Shown one piece after another: positions 37,353 to 49,289 of a stretch of 64,000 bases of DNA (its first letter is position 1; each line of letters opens with the position of its first letter). Origin of the DNA: Antedon mediterranea. Taxonomy: Eukaryota > Echinodermata > Crinoidea > Comatulida > Antedonidae. Both the position numbers and the translations under genes were made by a program. The notes under the pieces are model-generated. The model made no database searches, was not told where the DNA came from, and worked only from the letters and a program-made list of their open reading frames with translations. Where the stretch lies: the NCBI RefSeq assembly GCF_964355755.1, contig NC_092670.1, positions 87,001-151,000 on the forward strand, read 5' to 3'.

Positions 37353-40300
37353 TTAAAGTGGTGGAATGACGCATTCTGTATCTGTTATGGTGTCTATGCA
37401 TGCAATCGGTTGTCCTGTTTGCATGTTGTATTGCGGGTTGTAGTAAGTGTTGAGAGAGCACTGTACAAGATGGGGAATTTCATCGTAGCAGACGTAAAAC
37501 TGAGAGCAGTCATTTACGTTGACGTAATGATGTTGGTCCGGTTGGCCAACACATGCTACAAAATAAAATGTATATTAAAAACACTGTGTATCAACTAAGG
37601 TTCAAAGTAAAATTGTTTTGTGCTTTTTAAGAAATTATCACAATTTATAATGTCACAATGGGAATTAAAGGATAACTTGACCGAGAACCATATTTTAACA
37701 ACGTATTATTAGGGATATACATATGATTTCAGAACAATCGCGAGATTAAAGCTTGGTTCCCACTATAACGTAACGCAAGGACGTAAACGCAACGCAAGCG
37801 TTTTAACCAATGACAAGCGAAGTTATAGACAGTGAGCAATCACAAGCGAATAAGCCATCGCTTGTGATTGGTCAATTCACTTGCGTTGCGTTACGCCCCT
37901 CTGCGTTGCGTCGCTAGTGGGAACCACGCTTTACGATACCGCTGCGCGGGCTCGCCGTACAGCCGTCGCCGTTAATTTCTGTGACGTCACAAGTGCATGG
38001 CGAAATCTACCTCATGAGTTTCACTGTTGTTAACATACAAGAGATAGGTACCATCACTTCAATTGCTAATTTTACATGTATTAGGCTTAAATTTGCCGAA
38101 ATGTTTAGTCTGGTATTTTGAAAAAAACACTTCATTATCCAGATAGGCAAAAGAAACAATAAATAAATTCAACATTTATATTTTTTACGATTGATTTTAA
38201 AAGTGTGTTTACTAGAAATGTTCGCGATTTGCCAGACTTGTCTTAATAATCCGAAAGAGTAAACATGACGTATGATGCTCTGGAATCATTCAACCATATC
38301 GCACTAAAACTTTTTTAATACTTCACGGTGATTTTCGGTAAAGACGATGATGTTTATAGTAATCCACCGGCCTAACCTTTGTACTCTAAGACGATGGTGA
38401 GTAAATTATAAAAGTTCCTGAATTTAAGTGTTCTCTAAACGGCGGCTAAAATAATCAGACCGACGCGATAGTTAGCTAGTAGTGTAGCTAGCCTAGGCCT
38501 AAGAGGCTAGGCATAAGCGCCCTAGTAGGCATATTAATAGGCTGCAGAGTCGCCACAACACACCGAAACGACCCGTTGCGTGTCACGTCACACCACAGAG
38601 AGGAACGTTTTGAGTGAGATAATGGTGGAGTGATTTCATCGCGTCATCACATACGTCATACTTTTAGGCGAACATTTCTAGTAAACACACTTTTTAAATA
38701 AATTGTAAAAATATAAATGTTGAATTTTGTTGTTTCTTTTGCCTATCTGGATACTGAAGAGTTTCTTCAAAATACCAGATTAAACATTTTGGCAAATTTA
38801 AGCATTAATACATGTAAAATTAGTAATAGAAGTAACGGTACCTATCTCTTGTATGTTAACAACAGTGAAAACTCATGGGTGTAGATTTCGCCATGCACTT
38901 ATGACGTCACAGCAATTTACTGCGAGTGCGTGCGGCGATATCGGAAATATCGTGTTTGTTCAGAAATCATGTGTACATCCCTAATACTTAGTTAAAATAT
39001 GGTTCTCAGTCAAGTTCTTACGTGTATCATTCTCGATTGGCAAGTCCGTATAATCACAAATACGATCAGTTTCTTCGGGTTCGACACAACCAGACTGTAT
39101 GCCTAATCTGTCTGCTCTTTTCTCGCCAACAAACCACAACCCTAGAGGACAGTCGTCAGAGATTTCTACTCCAAGGATGCAGTAGTATGAAGACCCACAA
39201 TCTTCGTACTTTTCAAATCGTTTGCCATGGTTTTCTGGTGTTGCACACATACCTTTAAATAAGAAGATCAACAGTTTTATTTAATAACAGTCTTTTTCAA
39301 CAGTACCCTCCAGCGGACACCTTGATGTTTGACATACTACAAGGACCTGCCTGACATCTGTGTTGTAACGATTGGGGTTGTCCCACAGTCTCTTTCAACA
39401 GTACCCTCCAGCGGACACCTTGATGTTTGACATACTAGGAGGGAGCTACCTAACATTTGCGTTGTAACGAGTGTGGTTGTCCCACAGTCTTTTTCAACAG
39501 TACCTTCCAGCGGACACCTTGATGTTTGACATATCTAGGACCTACCTGACATCTGTGTTGTAACGAGTGTGGTTGTCACACAGTCTTTTTCAACAGTACC
39601 CTCCAGCGGACACCTTGATGTTTGACATACTAGGACCTACCTGACATCTGTGTTGTAACGATTTTGGTTGTCCCACAGTCTTTTTCAACAGTACCCTTCA
39701 GCGGACATGTCGCAACTGCTCCATTGTTCTCCGGTAAAAACCAATGTCCATTTGGGCACAAAAACCGCTTTAACTCATTTTGCTCACAAACATATCCAGC
39801 TTGACAATCCTCCTCGTCAATGTAGAACGTTCTTCTGTTGGCTTCGCGCGTCTTGCATTCAGCTTCTGTTTATACAAGGTAGAAGCTCATTATCTTCATT
39901 TTTCATTATTATTTCGTTGTTAGGCTTACATGTTAATAAATTACATTTAACAAATTTTGGTTTGGGTAAACTATGTGTTTGAGAAATAGGTTGAGAATAT
40001 CGCGGGAATTTTAAGATGTATAAATGTAAACGGTTCATTAAAAGGTCTGGTACAGCTTCGGATGTTTTCACATAAGACTTATCAACTATTAGGTTAGAGA
40101 ACATAGTGGTTGCCTCACTAAACCGCTGACATACATACGCACGGTGGCCGACGACGTATCAAAATAAGGAACTACTACTACTAATTACACAACTACACAC
40201 ATCTGTATTTAGGAAATGTGGCTATGATACTACAGATGTATAACCGAATCGTCTAGATTATTCGTTTCTAAGTCGGATCAATTTTTAAATGGGTAAATTT

Positions 40301-43300
40301 AGAAGAAGAAAAAAAGACACACTTACCTAACACATCATAAGTTGAAGTAGGAAATTTTTCGGTTGTTCCAATGTGGTTCTCGTAATGCGTAGAAGGTTGA
40401 GGTATGTATTCTTTTTCGGTAGTGGATGCTTTGGTTGTTCCAATGTGGTCCTCGTAATGTGTAGAAGGTTGAGGTATGTATTCTTTTTCGGTAGTAGTGG
40501 ATGGTTCGGTTGTAACAATGTGGTCCTCGTAATGCGTAGAAGGTTGAGGTATGTATTCTTTTTCGGTAGTAGATGTTTCGGTTGTTCCAATGTGGTCCTC
40601 GTAATGCGTAGAAGGTTGAGGTATGTATTCTTTTTTGGTAGTGGATGCTTCGGTTGTAACAATGTGGTCCTCGTAATGTGTAGAAGGTTGAGGTATGTAT
40701 TCTTTTTCGGTAGTGGATGGTTCGGTTGTTCCAATGTGGTCCTCGTAATGCGTAGAAGGTTGAGGTATGTATTCTTTTTTGGTAGTGGATGGTTCGGTTG
40801 TTCCAATGTGGTCCTCGTAATGCGTAGAAGGTTGAGGTATATATTCTTTTTTAGTAGTGGATGCTTTGGTTGTAACAATGTGGTCCTCGTAATGCGTAGA
40901 AGGTTGAGGTATGTATTCTTTTTTAGGTGTGGATGGTTCGGTTGTTCCAATGTGGTCCTCGTAATGTGTAGAAGGTTGAGGTATGTATTCTTTTTTGGTA
41001 GTGGATGCTTCGGTTGTTCCAATGTGGTCCTCGTAATGCGTAGAAGGTGTAGGTATATATTCTTTTTTGGTAGTGGATGCTTCGGTTGTAACAATGTGGT
41101 CCTCGTAATGCGTAGAAGGTTGAGGTATATATTCTTTTTTGGTAGTGGATGCTTCGGTTGTAACAATGTGGTCCTCGTAATGTGTAGAAGGTTGAGGTAT
41201 GTATTCTTTTTTGGTAGTGGATGCTTCGGGATTCAATCCATTGCAATAGCGTTCAACTGTTCCAGCATAAGGACAAGAAATTCCACTGCCATCGTCTGTC
41301 GCGACAAACCACTGTCCTTCTGGACACGAATATCGTCTTACTATGTTAGACATACATATAAGGCCTGACTGGCAATCCTGGTCATCATTGTAGAAGGCTA
41401 TCACAGTTGTTTCTAGCGAAGCACAATGGCCTAAAACAAATTGAAATGTTCACCGTGTCACCTTTAGTCAGTAAGTATTCAAGAATGTGGGATTGTGATC
41501 GATTTATAATTTCATTCATTTTCTTTTCATTGATAATCGAACATGTAAAAATGTCAACATATATAATAGGGTATAGTTGCGTACGCTAAGTGTTTTGATA
41601 ATGGAACAACAGGTAATCAAAATAGAATGGAGAAACATTGGTTAAAGAAACACGATTGCAATATCTGATAATATTACTAAGTTAATGGCTGTATTATATC
41701 AGTCAAGTAATCAGATGATGTTTTGCCCAAACTCTGAAAATAATAAATTGTGATAATAGGCCCACTTATGAAGTATAAGGGGCTTATTTATGAACAAGTT
41801 TTCGGGTAGATCTCGAACGCAATCTAGACCCATAGACTGGAATAATTGATACCTCTTACCACCAAGCTTTGTTCTGATTATTAGTGTTATATTCAAAATA
41901 AGCAGCAAGTATTACAGCAATATGTTGTTAGTAATACCAAGTAGTACCTGTAAATGATTACATCATGGAATGCCAGGTGATTTCCAACTGAACTTCATAG
42001 TTGTGCAAAGCATTATCTTATAAGATGATTATTATACAGCTAAAATATCCGTTAAAATACTCACTTTCCAAAGAACTATAGTCAGTTGTTACATCAATGT
42101 GGTCCTCGTAATGCGTAGAAGGTTCAGGTATGTATTCTTTTTCTGTAGTGGATGCTTCGGTTGTTCCAATGTGGTCCTCGTAATGTGTAGAAGGTTGAGG
42201 TATGTATTCTTTTTTGGTAGTGGATGATTCGGTTGTTCCAATGTGGTCCTCGTAATGTGTAGAAGGTTCAGGTATGTATTCTTTTTCGGTAGTGGATGGT
42301 TCGGTTGTTCCAATGTGGTCCTCGTAATGTGTAGAAGGTTGAGGTATATATTCTTTTTTGGTAGTGGATGCTTTGGTTGTTCCAATGTGGTCCTCGTAAT
42401 GTGTAGAAGGTTGAGGTATGTATTCTTTTTTGGTAGTGGATGGTTCGGTTGTTCCAATGTGGTCCTCGTAATGCGTAGAAGGTTCAGGTATGTATTCTTT
42501 TTTGGTAGTGGATGTTTCGGTTGTTCCAATGTGGTCCTCGTAATGCGTAGAAGGTTGAGGTATGTATTCTTTTTTGGTAGTGGATGATTCGGTTGTTCCA
42601 ATGTGGTCCTCGTAATGTGTAGAAGGTTCAGGTATGTATTCTTTTTCGGTAGTTGATGGTTCGGTTGTTCCAATGTGGTCCTCGTAATGGGTAGAAGGTT
42701 GAGGTATATATTCTTTTTTTGTAGTGGATGCTTTGGTTGTTCCAATGTGGTCCTCGTAGTGTGTAGAAGGTTGAGGTATGTATTCTTTTTTGGTAGTGGA
42801 TGGTTCGGTTGTTCCAATGTGGTCCTCGTAATGCGTAGAAGGTTGAGGTATGTATTCTTTTTTGGTAGTGGATGTTTCGGTTGTTCCAATGTGGTCCTCG
42901 TAATGCGTAGAAGGTTGAGGTATGTATTCTTTTTTGGTAGTGGATGGTTCGGTTGTTCCAATGTGGTCCTCGTAATGTGTAGAAGGTTGAGGTATGTATT
43001 CTTTTTTGGTAGTGGATGGTTCGGTTGTAACAATGTGGTCCTCGTAATGCGTAGAAGGTTGAGGTATATATTCTTTTTTGGTAGTGGATGCTTCGGTTGT
43101 AACAATGTGGTCCTCGTAATGCGTAGAAGGTTGAGGTATGTATTCTTTTTTGGTAGTGGATGCTTCGGTTGTAACAATGTGGTCCTCGTAATGCGTAGAA
43201 GGTTGAGGTATGTATTCTTTTTTGGTAGTGGATGCTTCGGTTGTTCCAATGTGGTCCTCGTAATGCGTAGAAGGTTGAGGTATGTATTCTTTTTTGGTAG

Positions 43301-46300
43301 TGGATGGTTCGGTTGTTCCAATGCGGTCCTCGTAATGCGTAGAAGGTTGAGGTATGTATTCTTTTTCGGTAGTGGATGCTTCGGTTGTTCCAATGTGGTC
43401 CTCGTAATGCGTAGACGGTTGAGGTATGTATTCGTTTTCGGTAGTGGATGTTTCGGTTGTTCCAATGCGGTCCTCGTAATGCGTAGAAGGTTGAGGTATG
43501 TATTCTTTTTCGGTAGTGGATGCTTCGGTTGTTCCAATGCGGTCCTCGTAATGCGTAGAAGGTTGAGGTATGTATTCTTTTTCGGTAGTGGATGGTTCGG
43601 TTGTTCCAAGGTGGTCCTCGTAATGCGTAGAAGGTTGAGGTATGTATTCTTTTTCGGTAGTGGATGGTTCGGTTGTTCCAATGTGGTCCTCGTAATGTGT
43701 AGAAGGTTGAGGTATGTATTCTTTTTCGGTAGTGGATGCTTCGGTTGTAACAATGTGGTCCTCGTAATGCGTAGAAGGTTGAGGTATGTATTCTTTTTTG
43801 GTAGTGGATGGTTCGGTTGTTCCAATGTGGTCCTCGTAATGCGTAGAAGGTTGAGGTATGTATTCTTTTTTGATAGTGGATGCTTCGGTTGTTCCAATGT
43901 GGTCCTCGTAATGCGTAGAAGGTTGAGGTATGTATTCTTTTTTGGTAGTGGATGCTTCGGTTGTTCCAATATCTTGTATATTTTCTTCATAATCGCAAAT
44001 ACCCTCTGCTTGATTGAACACTAATGACCACGGACATTTCATTAACCAAAATCGTTCAGATTCTGAGCATTGGTAATATGTTGAAATATCGTATGGATTT
44101 GCATACAGCCCTTCTTTACCTTCTTCTGGACACACAAATGCTATTTAAATAAAAAGTTAGTTTAAGTCATTGACATATTCACATTAGAACCCCTCCTTTG
44201 GGAATCCCCTATTCAGTGGACACCCATCAAGGAGACATCTTCACATGGGATGAGGAGAAATAACACTAACGGTTTGGGACACCCCTATTCAGGAGGACAT
44301 CCTGATCCCTCAAGGACATCTTCACACGAGATGAGGAGAAAGGGGCATTAAAGTGATAATGATATTATGATAATTATATTATTATGTAAGTGGACACATT
44401 CATTTTCGAAATGCTTCTACTTTTTACAATCGCTTAAGTTGGATTTATATTCTGCATAGTTTTCGTTGACGTACGAGATTAACTATAAAAATGTACAAAT
44501 TACTTGGAACTCACGGTCATGTGAAGGCCTAACTGGCATCTTTGACGTAACATCAATTGTTGTCTTTGTTATATGTACTACAGTCTTAACAGCATTACTT
44601 TCTGTTACTACTGTCAATTCATATTGACAAGCGTTTGTCGGCGGATCAAATACCAGACCAGGCTGGCATTCCATGTGATGCACATATCCATGTACACACC
44701 AATAGTATTTATTTGGATCTTTATCGTCTTTGTACATCCCAAAATTTTCTTTATTTTTGCATGTAAAAACTGAAATTAAATTAAAATATTTTTTCACATT
44801 TTTTTCACAGTTGTGTAATTTTGTAAGAATTTCAAAAATTCTCCATGTAGGCCTATGTAAAATTTACCGACACCCAATCTGCACACACGTAAAGAAACAC
44901 TGCTCATTTATACAAGAAGTTAAATAAATAATATTAATTTGGGTGAATGTGCCGATGGAGTAATTACTTCATGATGTGCCAGCTAGAATGTAGACTTATA
45001 TTATTTATCTATGTTATAATTTCTATGGTATGATGTCACCAACCAGATAATACGTCTAATTTCACGGGGCGCAAAATGAGACATGGTGCCTCATAACTTC
45101 AGCCTTTCATCATGATTATGTTATTTCGCACTCCCTAAAATGCGTCTCTTACCTTCAACCTTTTCAGTTGCTTTACTTGTACCAATTTTTGCTGACGTTG
45201 AAATTTGTGTAACCACATCCTTAGCTTGATGTGTGACATCATCAGTGGCCAGTTCTTCGGTGTAGATAGGGTAATCACAGTACCCTCTCGATTCATAGTA
45301 TACTAGATCTGGAGGGTTGCACCGTAACACCACTGACGTCGACCCCAGACAGCTGTAGAAGTACGAACGGTCCTCCGGATCTACGTAATACTTTCCCGGT
45401 ACTTTTCCAGAACAGTCATACGCTAATATTTTAGACAAGTTCAGAAAGTAATATAAATATTATGCCTATATAGAAATGTCCGTTTCATTAATAATCATTT
45501 GGAACTTTTATTGCTTTAATCATCACGCATTTTATTTTATATATTGTGACAGTTTTGAGACAAGTCTCCCGGAGAGGCAAGATAGCAACATAGCCATTAA
45601 GACTAGTAGCTAATTTCGCGACCTCCTTAACTAATATTAATTTACAAAAAACGAAAATCTAAACGTTGCTTAAAATATAGTAAAAGGTTGTTTGTAAATA
45701 CTAAAACATGTATTTTGCTTAAGCTGCCCAGCATTTTTTCATCTCTTTTTTAAAATTTGTTTTTATTTTATGCTGGTTAACTAAATAAATGAAACGAAAC
45801 TTTGAATGATTATTGGCATAAGATGACCATTACTTACTTCGTTGCTCCTCGGTGGTGAAGTAAGGCACTGTTGGCATACTGAATGCTGTAGCTGCAATAA
45901 CATTTTAATACATTTATGATAGACCTAACATTCAATATAGTTTGTATTCAATATTTTTTTGAGCTCTAAAGATATTCTTCATTATCAGTGGGCCTACCCA
46001 TAACAGTGTACTATGATACTTTCCAATAAAAGTCTCCGTATAATCGTTGTATGGATTTTCCCCAGGCGGTCAATAGGAGTATCCAGGATACAAGGAAGCA
46101 AGATTAATAGCTGGTGTAGTTGACGAGAGCTTGGTATACGCCAAGATTTAATTTGTTATCAGAAACTCGGAAACTATCTTTCAAGATCCTTGAGCTGCAA
46201 TTGATGCGTTTAAAATGTTCGTCGGGAGCAGAAAGCTGTTCACATGTCGGATGTGGCCGCTCTACACTCCAAACGTCTTAATTAAATGAAGGAATAAGTA

Positions 46301-46350
46301 TACTTACAAATGAATTCCGTCAGCATTAGAATTCTCAAAACTGCGTCCAT
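37353..46350 (-). CDS. Secreted mucin-like chitin-binding protein: seven CBM14-like modules and 24-residue repeats
   Basis: Predicted peritrophin-like extracellular protein of 1486 aa. Exons in transcript order: 46308-46350, 45838-45891, 45153-45422, 44515-44769, 42065-44140, 40327-41430, 39641-39865, 39022-39252, 37353-37555 (TAA at 37353-37355). The start MDAVLRILMLTEFI is a weak signal peptide. Six-cysteine CBM14-like modules begin exons 3 to 9, one per exon (for example YDCSGKVPGKYYVDPEDRSY and CVGQPDQHHYVNVNDCSQFY); those in exons 6-8 are more divergent. Exon 5 adds 26 and exon 6 adds 12 copies of a 24-residue Thr/Ser/Pro repeat (STTKKEYIPQPSTHYEDHIG), a likely O-glycosylated spacer. Every internal exon starts and ends in phase 1, a module-shuffling signature. 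For exon 4 the GTGAGT donor was chosen because it keeps phase. Chitin binding is a family inference; the biological role is unknown. Confidence 0.82.
37671..39017. mobile_element. Long foldback (inverted-repeat) transposon with nested MITE
   Basis: The left arm, about 37671-38225, is the imperfect reverse complement of the right arm, about 38668-39017. Matching landmarks are CCGAGAACCATATTTTAAC / GTTAAAATATGGTTCTCAG, CAAGAGATAGGTACC / GGTACCTATCTCTTG, and GTGTTTACTAGAAATGTTCG / CGAACATTTCTAGTAAACAC. The left arm is interrupted by the MITE at 37749-37931, so its unspliced length matches the right arm. The loop (about 38226-38667) is non-coding. The element lies in the last intron of the CBM14 gene, and its right end lies just beside the exon 8 donor. 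Confidence 0.8.
37749..37931. mobile_element. Palindromic MITE, copy 2 (inverted relative to copy 1)
   Basis: About 183 bp, opening AAGCTTGGTTCCCACTATAACG and closing CTAGTGGGAACCACGCTT. It is the same element as 7058-7238 read on the other strand. It is flanked by TA on both sides (GATTA before, TACGAT after), and the other arm of the host foldback shows the unoccupied site, supporting a TA target duplication. Confidence 0.87.
39288..39690 (-). repeat. 95-99-bp array of duplicated exon 7 ends and donors (CBM14 gene)
   Basis: Four extra units lie next to the genuine exon 7 end; unit landmarks (CAGTC) are at 39288, 39386, 39485 and 39581, with the exon copy at 39676. In gene sense each unit has GGGTACTGTTGAAAAAGACTG, then ACAACACAGATGTCAG and a donor: GTAGGT in the genuine unit and the next, GTAGCT in another, GCAGGT in the farthest. 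All but the exon-side bases are intronic. Confidence 0.93.
40362..41230 (-). repeat. 72-bp coding repeat, 12 copies (exon 6 of CBM14 gene)
   Basis: Twelve in-frame 24-codon units of the same family as in exon 5. One unit has an extra Thr codon (PSTTTEKEY, near 40490) and one has EYIPTPS. The unit length is a multiple of three, so other frames stay open on both strands, producing spurious long ORFs. Confidence 0.96.
42095..43972 (-). repeat. 72-bp coding repeat, 26 copies (exon 5 of CBM14 gene)
   Basis: Twenty-six in-frame units of 24 residues: variable G/V-TTE-A/P/T/S, STT-K/E-KEYIP-Q/E-PSTHYED-H/R-I. Counting from the N-terminal end, units 17-20 and 22-25 are the same series of variants (P, A with K in place of E, P with EPS, S), indicating a recent block duplication of five units (about 360 bp). 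Confidence 0.97.
44200..44345. repeat. Two diverged direct copies in CBM14 intron 4
   Basis: A CCCCTATTCAG ... GACATCTTCACA ... GATGAGGAGAAA block occurs twice within about 150 bp. It is otherwise non-coding. Confidence 0.6.
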
Positions 46351-46768
46351 TTTAAGTTTCGTGGTGACTTCTTTACTTAATGCACTATTCTGTGACAAAG
46401 TGATAAATACGTACAATTTTGATGTCCAATAATGTGTGGGTTTACAACACACTTCTAGAGCATTTGTATTAGTTGATGGCATACCAACCGTGTACAGTAT
46501 GTTGCCACGGTCTACAATAATACATTTAAATACTTATAGATTATGTCCTATTATGAATAAAAGTATAGAAACTAAAAGAATTTTAATACTGGATTATATA
46601 TAAGTATAAAATATTGTTTTCGGATCTTAGGCAACCAACTAACCGTTCGAGTGCTGCTAATCCGTCTGTTGACTACCCTAGTGCATTCTATCAAAGTAGG
46701 ACAATTTCTGTACTATTATGGGTACTATACATTTTCCGGATCTCAACAACCACTGACCATTATGTTAT
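46351..46768 (-). promoter_or_regulatory. Upstream region of the CBM14 gene
   Basis: Non-coding region between the CBM14 start and the hAT element. An upstream in-frame ATG at 46480-46482 would add a 44-residue N-terminal extension, but the product would no longer begin with a hydrophobic segment, so the start at 46350 is preferred. No decisive promoter motif is seen. Confidence 0.35.
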
Positions 46769-48398
46769 ATTCATACCAGGGGTGGCGCCAGGATCTTCCC
46801 GACGCGGGGGCTACATTCCCCGACGAGGGGGCTATGCGAGCATCACTAGGCTGGGGGCCAGGGGGCCGCCAAGGGCCCCCGGTGGGGGTCCAGGGGGCGA
46901 AGCCCCCGGAAGAAACGCGTTCTAGCGTCATTTGAGGTCATTTTAATCAGATTTAGGGTAGCCATTTTTTCCATTTTTTATAATGCATAAATAAAATACT
47001 GTGTGCAAAAAAACGATGCGCGATGACTGTTTCAATCCATATTTTTCAATTTAAAAAATAAAAGTTCAAAGAAATTTAGAAAAATAGAGTTGGAGGTCCC
47101 GGAAATTGGGCTTACTGTATTATACTTCAAACATGAAACAAAATATATAAGTCCCTATCATGGTTGTGACTGAGCTAAGAAATGTTTAGAATAGAGATGT
47201 TAGGTCCCGGAAAATGCACTTCTTGTACTTCGAAATATGACCAGCTTTATTATTGGGGCTGAGCTAAGAAACTGTTTAAAACTAGAGCTGCAGGTCTTCA
47301 AAAAATTGCATTTTATACTTTGGAAACATCAGGCCTAGAGGTTTAAAAAACGCAAGCGTAGACCTTTTTCAGTCGCGGAAATAAGTTTATTCCTCCCAAG
47401 TGTATGCGTGCGTACCACCATCTGGACTTCCGAGTGGTGAGAAATTCATGACATACAGGACATTGAAAATGTAATAACTTAGATAATAAGATGTTGGCTA
47501 AGCGAAAATGGCATGTTTTTTTGTTTAGTAATGGATGAAAAATTTATTTTAGGTGCCCCACGGTAGAGAAGGTTACTTGTAAATTAAAAAATTGGTGAAC
47601 ATACGAACATTTAACATAATTCGTTTTTGCTGTAGTGTAGCGTACGTCGACGCAGTACACGACGTAACCGTCAGTAAACTTCGCCTGGAAAATAACTACA
47701 GTACACATTTTTGGTCCCTGGATGGAACATGATATCACGCGTCTCGACCCAACGTTGAACGATTCGTACAACAAAGGGATACCGCCAGACAAGTGCGAAC
47801 CTAGCTATTGTTTAGTAGTAAGTTAGATCGCTGGCAAAATAATGGATGCATATAAAGTGCATAATATCACTCTGACGTACTCTCACAGTCAATGAAACGT
47901 CACGGTTTTCTAGGCGCTGAAGCTAGCTACGAAGTGAACGCGAACGCTTTTTACTGTATATTATATTCCCCGACAAAAAGTACCCGTGTTCCCTTCGGTA
48001 ACCGTCGGTAAACTTCGCCTGGAAAATAACTACATTACACATTTTGGTCCCTGGATGGAACTTGATATCACGCGTCTCGACCCAACGTTGAACGATTCGT
48101 ACAAAAGGATACCGCCAGACAAGTGCGAACCTAACTATTGTTTAGTAGTAGAAGTTAGATCGCTGGCAATAATGAATGCATAATATCACTCTGACGTACT
48201 CTCACGGTCAATGAAACGTCGCGGTTTTCTAGGCGCTGAAGCTAGCTACGAAGTGAACGCGAACGCTTTTTACTGTATATTATATTCCCCGACAAAAGTA
48301 CCCGTGTTCCCCGACGGGGGGGGGGGCTAGGCTCCCCGACGAGGGGGCTAGAGCCCCCGTAGGCCCCCCCCCCCGCTGGCGCCACCACTGATTCATAC
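46769..48398. mobile_element. Non-autonomous hAT element with 8-bp target-site duplication
   Basis: The element at 46777-48390 (1614 bp) opens CAGGGGTGGCGCCAGG and closes CTGGCGCCACCACTG, inverted repeats of hAT type. It is flanked by perfect 8-bp duplications ATTCATAC at 46769-46776 and 48391-48398. Both ends carry GC-rich subterminal sequence with CCCCGACG and GGGGGCTA words. The interior has an approximately 332-bp direct duplication (about 47668-47999 and 48000-48310). I see no transposase; intact duplications suggest recent insertion. Confidence 0.93.
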
Positions 48399-48674
48399 CA
48401 GGAATCTGTGAACATAATTATTGTTAAATACTTGAATAATAACCGCTATTAACAATGCGGGCACTGTTTCTTTCTTCCTTTTTTATCAGCCTACCACGAA
48501 CGAGTTTTTTAAGAAAATTAGTATATTATATGTATATTTTTCAATTCATTAAAAAAACACAAAAAAAATACTCATAATATACTATCACGAATTTATAGGC
48601 AAACAATACTTGTTATTCTGAATAAATTTCAGGGGAAGGCGGGCGGTTTTTTAAAATTTGTTTCTTCTTAATAG
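48399..48674. other. Non-coding spacer
   Basis: AT-rich sequence between the hAT element and the TTAA MITE. Nothing recognisable seen. Confidence 0.5.
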
Positions 48675-49066
48675 TTAAAGATGTATTGTCCCTTTGACTA
48701 GTTTTCGATCAAAACATATCTCATAATGCAACGCGCTTGTTTGGCTACTCTGTATGCATAATCATAAAACTTCCTCGCGATCTGTGTGAAAACACCTTCT
48801 CATCCGTGACGAATTGTAAACAATCCTAATTAGCATCATGCATAATGCATACTCGTGGTTTGAAATCTTTGTTACTTTCGCTCGTGACGATTTTCCAGAC
48901 GAAATGTAATCAAATTAATTTACCTGTTAATTACGTAAACTTTTTGTTTTTGCCTCAAATTTTCGACTTAAAGTGAATAACTTTAATATTACTTTGATAT
49001 GGTCCATTTTAATTTAGAATATTATTTTTTTCATTTTTTGTGTTTCAAGGGACAATACATCTTTAA
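48675..49066. mobile_element. TTAA-ended MITE, copy 1
   Basis: Opens TTAAAGATGTATTGTCCC and closes GGGACAATACATCTTTAA, perfect inverted ends with TTAA at both borders, as for piggyBac-like target sites. About 392 bp with no ORF. A relative lies at 50431-50781. Confidence 0.8.
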
Positions 49067-49289
49067 GAAGTACCGTACCGCGGTAATAGGTCATTGACAT
49101 TGATTCATACTACCATTATGCTACCACACGTCAACTCTAACATGAACAAACAATCACCTTTCAACAAACCATTTACTTTATATAGAATTGTTACGCAAAG
49201 TGTTTTGGGGTTTTTTTCGAATAAAAAAGTGTTAGGGTTAAAAAGATGGGGCCCCCGCCGATAAATCAAGGGATTCGCCTTCGCTCGTC

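Noticed and set aside
40373-44024. Long plus-strand and alternative minus-strand ORFs (for example 449 and 633 codons) over the 72-bp repeats
   Set aside because: Shadows of the CBM14 coding repeat. Only one frame connects in phase to the cysteine-rich modules and splice sites.
44504-44514. Use of the CAA|GTAATT donor for CBM14 gene exon 4
   Set aside because: It would break phase with exon 5. The CC|GTGAGT donor 11 bases earlier fits the consensus better and keeps phase 1.
47986-48183. 65-codon ORF inside the hAT element
   Set aside because: The sister copy of the same duplicated module is frameshifted and no transposase or other family is recognised, so it is not called as a gene.
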